A DNA stretch of 64,000 nucleotides. It comes from Bacteroidota bacterium (GTDB lineage Bacteria > Bacteroidota > Bacteroidia > Chitinophagales > Saprospiraceae). Below are positions 58,424 to 64,000 of this stretch, in pieces (the stretch's first letter is position 1; every line of letters starts with the position of its first letter). The translations under genes and the position numbers were made by a program. Where the stretch lies: NCBI GenBank assembly GCA_016124585.1, contig WGNL01000035.1:1-64000 (forward strand), read 5' to 3'. The notes below the pieces were generated by a model. The model was not told the origin of the DNA and did not search any database. It was given only the letters and a program-made list of their open reading frames with translations.

Positions 58424-59365
58424 ATGAGACGGATTCCATGTACATTGGCGGCAGCCTGGTTGGGCATTTTGCACTCCCAGGCTGTCGCAGAAACGGATTT
58501 TGCACCTGGTAATTTCTTCACTCCTGCTGGCACTAGCCTTCCTGATGAATCTGATGTGAAGCTTAGGATGGAAATGATGTGCAGCCCAGTGGCAACAGTT
58601 TTCGACGAAGATGTGAAGGCATACCTTACTCGCTACCTTACCTACGGCATCCGGGAGACGGAGGCCATGCTTGGCCGAGGCATAATTTACCTACCTACTA
58701 TTGAGCATTACCTCGACATGAACGGCCTGCCAAAGCAGTTGAAATACCTGCCAATGATAGAATCCGAGATGTTGCCCTATGCTGTTTCGACACGTGGGGC
58801 GGCCGGCTTGTGGCAGCTCGTGCCAGCAACAGGTCGTGCACTCGGCTTGGTAGTGGATAACAAATTGGATGAAAGGAAAGACCCACACCGCTCTACCGAA
58901 GCGGCAGCTAAATACTTGAAACGACTTCACAAACGATTTGGAACTTGGGAGTTAGCACTGGTAGCTTACAACTGTGGCCCAGGGCGCCTGAACCGGGCCA
59001 TCCAAGCGGCTGGAAGCCGGAAATACGAACGTGTAAAGCCCTATTTGCCGAAGGAAACGCAACTCTATATTGCCCGTTACCTGGCTGCAGCCTATATCGG
59101 CAGCCATTTTGAACAGCATAATATTGCACCTGCATTGCCCGACCCAGAATTGTACAACGGGATGGCAGCAAGGGTTTACGAGTCGATTTCACTCAAAAAA
59201 ATTGCTGACATTACAGGGGTTGACCTGCCAATCTTGCGTCGACTAAATCCTGGTTTCATAAGCGACTATTTACCTGCACAACAAAACGGCGTTTTCTTGA
59301 CCTTGCCGAGAGAGGTTTGGGTAAGCTACTTGGATGCAACAAGAAAGCCCAAGCTCCGGCCGTAA
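58424..59365 (+). CDS. Periplasmic lytic transglycosylase (MltD/SLT-like, GH23) with LysM-like end
   Basis: The 313-residue protein has a signal peptide (1-22, ending AVAE). The GH23 lytic transglycosylase core (~95-240) contains 'LPKQLKYLPMIESEMLPYAVS' (in part: YLPMIESEMLPYA, catalytic Glu), AAGLWQLVPATGRALGL and LALVAYNCGPGRLNRAI. A LysM-like segment ends the protein ('SLKKIADITGVDLPILRRLNP'). It should cleave peptidoglycan to anhydro-muropeptides. The domain order matches MltD of Bacteroidota, although with a single LysM copy. Confidence 0.92.
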   Translation: MRRIPCTLAAAWLGILHSQAVAETDFAPGNFFTPAGTSLPDESDVKLRMEMMCSPVATVFDEDVKAYLTRYLTYGIRETEAMLGRGIIYLPTIEHYLDMNGLPKQLKYLPMIESEMLPYAVSTRGAAGLWQLVPATGRALGLVVDNKLDERKDPHRSTEAAAKYLKRLHKRFGTWELALVAYNCGPGRLNRAIQAAGSRKYERVKPYLPKETQLYIARYLAAAYIGSHFEQHNIAPALPDPELYNGMAARVYESISLKKIADITGVDLPILRRLNPGFISDYLPAQQNGVFLTLPREVWVSYLDATRKPKLRP

Positions 59366-59756
59366 TAACCTAGTTGGTATTCTTTTTCTTGGACCATTCT
59401 AACAACCTAAAATCTAGGCTTGGGCGGCTCGTCATTCCCATTCAGCAAATTTTTCACTACATTTGCTTTGAGAATAAAAGCTGTTGTATAGTTTTGCAGC
59501 ACAACCCGCCGAACATATTTTGCACTTCGAACCAAAGTGAAGGCAAAATTTTCAACTATCCCATTTATCAAGTCCCTGTTCAATCCGAAAGTGAAGATCG
59601 CGGCATCTTTTCCCATCCCATACCTATTGGTATCCCTGAGAACATAGATTGTTTTTCTTAATTTTTTTGCGTTGCAAAAAGAAGCTACACTATTGGCCTG
59701 TCAGCTAATAGTGATGGTTGGTTTTTGAATCGCAATAACCAAAAACTGCGTGTGCC
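59366..59756. other. Non-coding gap between transglycosylase and DUF6089 genes
   Basis: Two overlapping short frames on opposite strands (59374-59661 plus, 59407-59616 minus) have no supporting signal. A small imperfect hairpin (CACTATT...AATAGTG, about 59688-59714) lies shortly before the DUF6089 gene. Nothing else is seen. Confidence 0.4.
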
Positions 59757-60545
59757 ATGAAAAAGGGATTTTTACAAATTGTTTTCTGCCTGTTTGTTTT
59801 GCCTTTCGTCTGCAAGGCCCAATTCGATGAGGTTGGGACCATCTTTGGTTGCTCCAATTATAGTGGAGACCTAACCGAACGTGACATTGAACCCCTGGAA
59901 TGCAACCTAGCCAACGGGATTTTTGTACGGAGGAACTTAAGTAGCCAACTTAGCCTGAAGCTCCAGTTTTCAAGAATGGTGCTTTCTGGCAATGACGCCA
60001 ACAACACGGCGGAAGGTGGCCTCTGGAAACGAAACCTGAATTTTCGCTCCGACCTGTACGAGTTTGCTGCACAGGCCGAGTGGGTGCCCATTAGCCTGCA
60101 AACGGGCGACAACCAGTTCCAGCCCTATCTATTTACAGGTTTAGCGGCTTTCTATTTCAATCCGCAAACTGAAATGAACGGAAAATATTACAACCTCCAC
60201 CATTACCAGACCGAGGGGGTCGAATACAGTCAGTTCCAGTTTGCAATACCTTTTGGCGCTGGTGTCCGCCTCAATTTGCGCAACCGAGGCAGCCTTGGCT
60301 TCGAATTTGGTCTTCGGAAAACATTCACCGACTACCTCGACGATGTCAGCAACACCTATCGCAGCGACCTCCGCCAACTAGGGGAAGTGCACAACCTAGC
60401 TGCCCAGCTCAGTTATCGTGGCATTGAGGAGCACTCCTCCGACACTCCGAATTACCCAAAAGCTGGCACCAAGCGGGGAAACCCTGACAAAAAAGATTGG
60501 TACGGTCTGTTCGGAATGACACTAGCCATCAAAATTCACCGATGA
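59757..60545 (+). CDS. DUF6089 outer-membrane beta-barrel protein
   Basis: The 262-residue protein has a signal peptide (1-21, ending CKAQ) and an alternating beta pattern of an 8-stranded barrel. The opening 'DEVGTIFGCSNYSGDLTE' and 'RRNLSSQLSLKLQFSRM', 'YLFTGLAAFYFNPQ', 'FAIPFGAGVRLNL' and 'LGFEFGLRKTFTDYLDDVS' match DUF6089. This family is common next to envelope genes in Bacteroidota and is predicted to sit in the outer membrane. A strong terminator follows at 60570. Confidence 0.88.
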   Translation: MKKGFLQIVFCLFVLPFVCKAQFDEVGTIFGCSNYSGDLTERDIEPLECNLANGIFVRRNLSSQLSLKLQFSRMVLSGNDANNTAEGGLWKRNLNFRSDLYEFAAQAEWVPISLQTGDNQFQPYLFTGLAAFYFNPQTEMNGKYYNLHHYQTEGVEYSQFQFAIPFGAGVRLNLRNRGSLGFEFGLRKTFTDYLDDVSNTYRSDLRQLGEVHNLAAQLSYRGIEEHSSDTPNYPKAGTKRGNPDKKDWYGLFGMTLAIKIHR

Positions 60546-60569
60546 AATACAATTTAATGCCTTGAACTA

Positions 60570-60615
60570 ATGGGCAGTTGCTGGCATTCGGTGTCGGGAC
60601 TGCCCATGTTTTTTT
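60570..60615 (+). terminator. Terminator of the DUF6089 gene
   Basis: ATGGGCAGT (60570-60578) pairs perfectly with ACTGCCCAT (60599-60607), followed by GTTTTTTTA. Confidence 0.82.
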
Positions 60616-60669
60616 AGGTTGGAACAAAACCGTTCTCTAAGAAATACGCTACTATTCGTAACAAGGAAC

Positions 60670-60677
60670 TAGCTTTG
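60670..60677 (+). promoter_or_regulatory. -7 promoter element TAGCTTTG of the DUF1015 gene
   Basis: An exact TAnnTTTG box lies 33 bases before the ATG at 60711; no good -33 TTG was found at the expected distance. Confidence 0.45.
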
Positions 60678-60710
60678 CCGCTCTTTTAAAAAACATAAAT
60701 ACTGCCATCA

Positions 60711-61937
60711 ATGAGCAAATTCATACCGTTCCGTGCCTACCGCCCAACCAAAGAAAACGCCAAAGCTGTGGCTAGTCGACCCTACGATGTACTGAATCGG
60801 GAAGAAGCACTGGAAGAATGTGACGGAAACCCATTGTCTTTTTACCATGTCATCAAACCTGAGATAGATTTTCCGAAGGAACACGACCACTACGCTCCGG
60901 AAATTTATGAGAAAGGCAAGGAAAACTTCGACAAGCTCGTCAACGATGGCGTTATTTTTCAAGATGAAAATGCCCTTTTTTATGCCTACCAAATCAAGAT
61001 GGGCGATCATGTACAGACGGGCTTAGTTGGCTGCTGTGCAATAGACGACTATTTCAACAATATCATCAAAAAGCACGAACTCACCCGCCCTGACAAGGAG
61101 GAGGACCGTAAAAACCATATCCGTTACAGCCGCTTGAACTACGAACCAGTTTTGTTCAGTTACCCGCATGTAGCTGCCTTGGATCAGCTGGTTGAGAGTG
61201 TGCTTGCACAAGCCCCAGCATACGATTTCACGTCTGACGATGGCATCCAGCACAAGTTGTGGCCCATCACCGACGAGGCGCTCAATGCTAAAATCGAGGT
61301 ACTTTTCGAGACGGATGTACCTAAAATCTACATTGCTGATGGCCACCACCGAACCTCTGCTGGGGCACTCGTGGGCCGTGAACTTAGCAACGGCCAACCT
61401 AGCGGGGCCGATTATTTCATGGCAGTAGTATTTCCCGATAACCAGTTGGCGATTCAGGATTATAACCGGGTAGTTGCGGATTTGAACGGCTTAGACGAGG
61501 AAGAATTAGTAGAGAAAATAGAGGAGAAATTCGAAGTGAAAGCCATGGACGATGCCTATCGCCCAGAAGTATTGCACAATTTTGGCATGTATGTCGGTGG
61601 CAACTGGTACCGGCTCATCGCAAAGCCAGGCACCTATGACGACAGTCCCATCGGCCAGTTGGATGTGACCATCCTGACCAACCATATTCTCGCCCCGCTA
61701 CTAGGCATTGGCGACCTTCGTACGGACAAGCGCATAGATTTTGTGGGTGGTATTCGGGGCCTTGGCGAACTGGAACGTCGGGTGGACAGTGGTGAAATGG
61801 CCGTTGCCTTTGCACTCTTCCCCGTCAGTATGGCACAGCTCATCAATATTGCAGACAATGACCTCATCATGCCACCTAAAGTGACTTGGTTTGAGCCCAA
61901 ATTGCGGAGTGGTTTGTTTGTGTATAGTTTGGATTAA
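60711..61937 (+). CDS. DUF1015 family protein
   Basis: The 408-residue cytoplasmic protein matches DUF1015 over its full length: 'FRAYRPTKENAKAVASRPYDVLNREEA' (in part), 'LSFYHVIKPEIDF', KKHELTRPDKEEDR, VPKIYIADGHHRTSAGA (conserved Asp-Gly-His-His-Arg) and 'FALFPVSMAQLINIADNDLIMPPKVTWFEPKLRSGL' (in part). In many bacteria the gene neighbours serine-biosynthesis genes (serA/serC), and a kinase/phosphotransferase-like serine-metabolism role has been proposed. No such neighbour is present here. Confidence 0.93.
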   Translation: MSKFIPFRAYRPTKENAKAVASRPYDVLNREEALEECDGNPLSFYHVIKPEIDFPKEHDHYAPEIYEKGKENFDKLVNDGVIFQDENALFYAYQIKMGDHVQTGLVGCCAIDDYFNNIIKKHELTRPDKEEDRKNHIRYSRLNYEPVLFSYPHVAALDQLVESVLAQAPAYDFTSDDGIQHKLWPITDEALNAKIEVLFETDVPKIYIADGHHRTSAGALVGRELSNGQPSGADYFMAVVFPDNQLAIQDYNRVVADLNGLDEEELVEKIEEKFEVKAMDDAYRPEVLHNFGMYVGGNWYRLIAKPGTYDDSPIGQLDVTILTNHILAPLLGIGDLRTDKRIDFVGGIRGLGELERRVDSGEMAVAFALFPVSMAQLINIADNDLIMPPKVTWFEPKLRSGLFVYSLD

Positions 61938-61943
61938 GCGTAA

Positions 61944-62561
61944 TTAGTGTTTTATATTTAAAGCAATTACTATTCTCAGCACTGCCACCCCAAGCACCAA
62001 CATCATCCACGGCACATATTCCATTTCGCCATGCAGCACCCTCTTGAAATAACTGTTGGCAAATATTGTCCAAATCCACCAGCCACCCACTGTGTGCAGG
62101 AGCTTCCATTGCTTTTGGGTTAAATATTTTGAAAAACGTTTGAATGAAGTGAACAGCATAAGCACCAGAAACAAATAAGCAATACCGCCAGCTATCAAGG
62201 AATAAGTTTTCGCCAAGGTAAAAACTGGATGGAAGTATCGTTGCAAAAGCACTAAAAAGGCGAGGTGAAGCAGATGGATAATAGCAAAGGAAATCCCGAA
62301 GAACTTGCGGTTCATTCGCCACCAGAATGTGAAGGAATTGCGGAACAAAGCCTGCACTGCCGAGGCAGAAAAAGCCATTGAAAACAAAATCAAACTTGAC
62401 TTGGCAGAAAAACGGATGCACTGGCGTGTACTTTCCTCCGTGAATCCACCGATGGCATAAAATATTACGAAACAAAGCAGCGAAAGCCCTACAGTGAGTT
62501 GGACAATTCGCCAATGCCAGAAGCCATTGGAGGTATCATCATTGCTAATATTCTCAGGCAT
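61944..62561 (-). CDS. Ferric-reductase-like/MsrQ-like haem membrane protein
   Basis: The 205-residue integral membrane protein has six helices and His residues placed as in ferric-reductase-like transmembrane domains: 'FGISFAIIHLLHLAFLVLLQRYFHP' (in part: IIHLLHLAFL) and 'KQWKLLHTVGGWWIW' (HTxG). These probably bind b-type haem and pass electrons across the inner membrane, as MsrQ does for MsrP. No MsrP or flavin-binding domain is encoded beside it. It is convergent with the DUF1015 gene, with only six bases between the stops. Confidence 0.8.
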   Translation of the reverse strand: MPENISNDDTSNGFWHWRIVQLTVGLSLLCFVIFYAIGGFTEESTRQCIRFSAKSSLILFSMAFSASAVQALFRNSFTFWWRMNRKFFGISFAIIHLLHLAFLVLLQRYFHPVFTLAKTYSLIAGGIAYLFLVLMLFTSFKRFSKYLTQKQWKLLHTVGGWWIWTIFANSYFKRVLHGEMEYVPWMMLVLGVAVLRIVIALNIKH

Positions 62562-62704
62562 TATTTTATTGGAATATGATGATTAATGATTCAGGATATA
62601 TAAAGTCATATTTAGGAATTAACGAACAAAAACTCAATCAAAACCCCAACTGTTTATGTCCTGAATCAGTAATCCATAACAAAGACCATATATTAAGACA
62701 TAAG

Positions 62705-64000
62705 TCAAAGCCTGATATTATTTGCTAAATTCCACGGGCTCAACCTTGCTAAATCCAATGTAAATGAAACACGCTCCAAGAACTTATCCCGCCCACTTGA
62801 ATCATACAGTCCTGGCAAGCTGTCCGTACCCCGAAGTGTTTTCGAATTTACGATAGGAATATACACGCCAAATATACCATTGCCAAACTCCAACGCTACC
62901 CCACCCTGCCACCAAACTTGGTCAGAGAAGCTAAGTTCATTGGATATAGGGCGGGCATCGTCATAATAACCGAAGTCAAAATAAGGCTTGAGTGGTAGTT
63001 TCAGTGGTAAGTCCTGCGGCAAGTCAGCTTTCAAGTTGATCGAAAAAATATAATTATTGCTACGTCCTTCACTGAACGGACTACCCAGTGGTACTTTCAG
63101 GCCACCTTCCCGGTTTGTAGTGATTTGTTGGGAATATGAACCTGTAGTCTCCGTACGCCCAAAATAGTAATCGTCATATCGGTAGTCGTTGAAGCCCTGA
63201 CCAGTTAGGTTATAGGCACCTGGGGCAATGGTTCCACGTTTGCGGTAATCGTTCTTCAAAAAGCCCCCAAAGAAAAAGCGCATATAGATTTTGCGTTTTC
63301 GCTCATATGCCAATGCAGTGTTTGCTTCCAATGAGAGCCGCATATAGCTGCTCTTTATTTTTGAATTAAAAATATCATCATAACTGCGTTGTTCCAACAC
63401 CAATCGTAAACTGTAAGGATTCAATGCCCGGCGGTCGCCAATCTCCCAACTGGCTTCGTTGATGGTGGCATCTGACCAATCAACGGTGTAGCCCACCGAG
63501 CCGCCTCCCAGCAGCAGTTGCTCCTGCAAAAAGATACTGCGCAATTGGAATTCCTGATAAAACTGCCGATTGGCGGCTCCCATCAATTCCAAACGAACAA
63601 ACGGCACAATGCGGCGGTACTGCAACAGTTCCTTTTCAACCTCGCCGTCAACTTGTGTGTACATTGCCTCTCGATAGTTGAACGCCTTAGAGTTCACCCC
63701 AAAGCTCAGCTGTTTTATTTTTTCCGCCTTTGGGTAGATATTGTACTGCATGTTCGCCATGCCAGCGAGGTCTTTCGATTGGAAGCCGTACATCGTCGCC
63801 AATTGGTACTCAAACTTGCGAGCAGGTAGAATGCCGTTGTGCAGCAGCAGGCCCGCCATCAAGCCATCATATTTGTTCCAGCCAATGATAGGCATGAAGT
63901 TTAGCGTCGTGTTTTTGGAAGTTTCAAACGGGCCGAGCAAACGCAGTTTCAATGGCTCCACTGTTTTCAGGACACCGCTCGTTTTGATGGTATTGTTTTT
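62705..64000 (-). CDS. C-terminal beta-barrel of a large outer-membrane protein (partial)
   Basis: The frame is open to the right edge of the window (an internal GTG at 63961 is not the start), so only the C-terminal ~430 residues are present. The alternating hydrophobic/Gly-aromatic pattern and the segments 'LRLLGPFETSKNTTLNFMPIIGWNKYDGLMAGLLLHNG' (in part: FMPIIGWNKYDGLMAGLLL), 'YQLATMYGFQSKDLAGMANMQYNIYP' (in part) and LPLKPYFDFGYYDDA fit a 16-stranded Omp85-like barrel. In Saprospiraceae such barrels form the C-terminus of large proteins that include M1-type peptidase or calcineurin-like domains upstream. Which one applies cannot be told here. Confidence 0.75.
   Translation of the reverse strand, partial: KNNTIKTSGVLKTVEPLKLRLLGPFETSKNTTLNFMPIIGWNKYDGLMAGLLLHNGILPARKFEYQLATMYGFQSKDLAGMANMQYNIYPKAEKIKQLSFGVNSKAFNYREAMYTQVDGEVEKELLQYRRIVPFVRLELMGAANRQFYQEFQLRSIFLQEQLLLGGGSVGYTVDWSDATINEASWEIGDRRALNPYSLRLVLEQRSYDDIFNSKIKSSYMRLSLEANTALAYERKRKIYMRFFFGGFLKNDYRKRGTIAPGAYNLTGQGFNDYRYDDYYFGRTETTGSYSQQITTNREGGLKVPLGSPFSEGRSNNYIFSINLKADLPQDLPLKLPLKPYFDFGYYDDARPISNELSFSDQVWWQGGVALEFGNGIFGVYIPIVNSKTLRGTDSLPGLYDSSGRDKFLERVSFTLDLARLSPWNLANNIRL

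Noticed and set aside
1-64000. tRNA, rRNA, insertion sequences, prophage or integrase genes
   Set aside because: None recognised by eye; a tRNAscan/ISfinder run would be needed to exclude small or decayed ones.

Overview
The window looks like chromosomal DNA of a Bacteroidota bacterium, most likely of the Saprospiria (Saprospiraceae/Lewinella/Haliscomenobacter type). The support is: type IX secretion sorting domains (types A and B), SprB- and PKD-type adhesins, DUF6089/DUF4294/DUF1015/DUF1080 families, a hybrid histidine kinase-AraC regulator, and promoters that fit the Bacteroidota pattern TTG-N21-TAnnTTTG. No rRNA, tRNA, CRISPR array, insertion sequence or phage module was recognised.

Layout. 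1-4.5 kb: a truncated secreted beta-propeller-like gene, a helical-repeat protein, an alditol-oxidase-like flavoprotein and a DUF4199-like membrane protein. 4.5-5.5 kb: about 1 kb without genes. 5.5-15.9 kb: the most interesting region, more AT-rich than its surroundings. It reads as a cyanobactin-like RiPP (ribosomally made, post-translationally modified peptide) locus. It holds a hybrid sensor kinase/AraC regulator, a PatA/PatG-family subtilisin protease with a PatG-type C-terminal domain, four small Cys-rich precursor-like peptides, three AidA/PixA-like proteins and two unknown proteins. The peptides share a leader resembling PatE (LPxxSxPVxR) and a 'G-[VI]-x-P-S' motif resembling the cyanobactin protease recognition sequence II (RSII). 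No YcaO cyclodehydratase, prenyltransferase, oxidase or transporter is present. Three 21-bp direct repeats abut the -33 element upstream of the protease, as expected for an AraC-type activator site.

16.7-23 kb: a 1675-residue secreted metzincin protease with internal repeats, then a small fibronectin-type protein with its own 3 x 21-bp repeat array. 23.2-26.5 kb: a TIR-like/STAND NTPase/TPR protein, a candidate anti-phage or signalling ATPase, whose sensor half has a very different base composition from its two ends. 26.5-35.9 kb: DUF1080, PH-domain pair, OmpA, purK and purE, a WG-repeat/TonB_C pseudogene, and a membrane protein. 35.9-46.1 kb (minus strand): two type-B T9SS proteins, one of 2335 residues with 19 Ig/PKD-like repeats, and a kinase-like exported protein. 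46.3-64 kb: mostly housekeeping genes (esterase, ADP-forming acyl-CoA synthetase/GNAT, S24 repressor divergent from a glucosaminidase, pterin dehydratase, RfaE2, UPF0104 flippase-like protein, panD, MltD-like transglycosylase, DUF6089, DUF1015, ferric-reductase-like membrane protein). It ends in the C-terminal barrel of an outer-membrane protein that runs off the window.

How the RiPP-like genes may work together (inference): the membrane kinase/AraC protein senses a signal and activates the protease promoter through the 21-bp repeats. The protease removes the Cys-free leader at the PS motif from the four peptides, and possibly acts on the first AidA-like protein, releasing cores with 6, 6, 8 and 10 cysteines.
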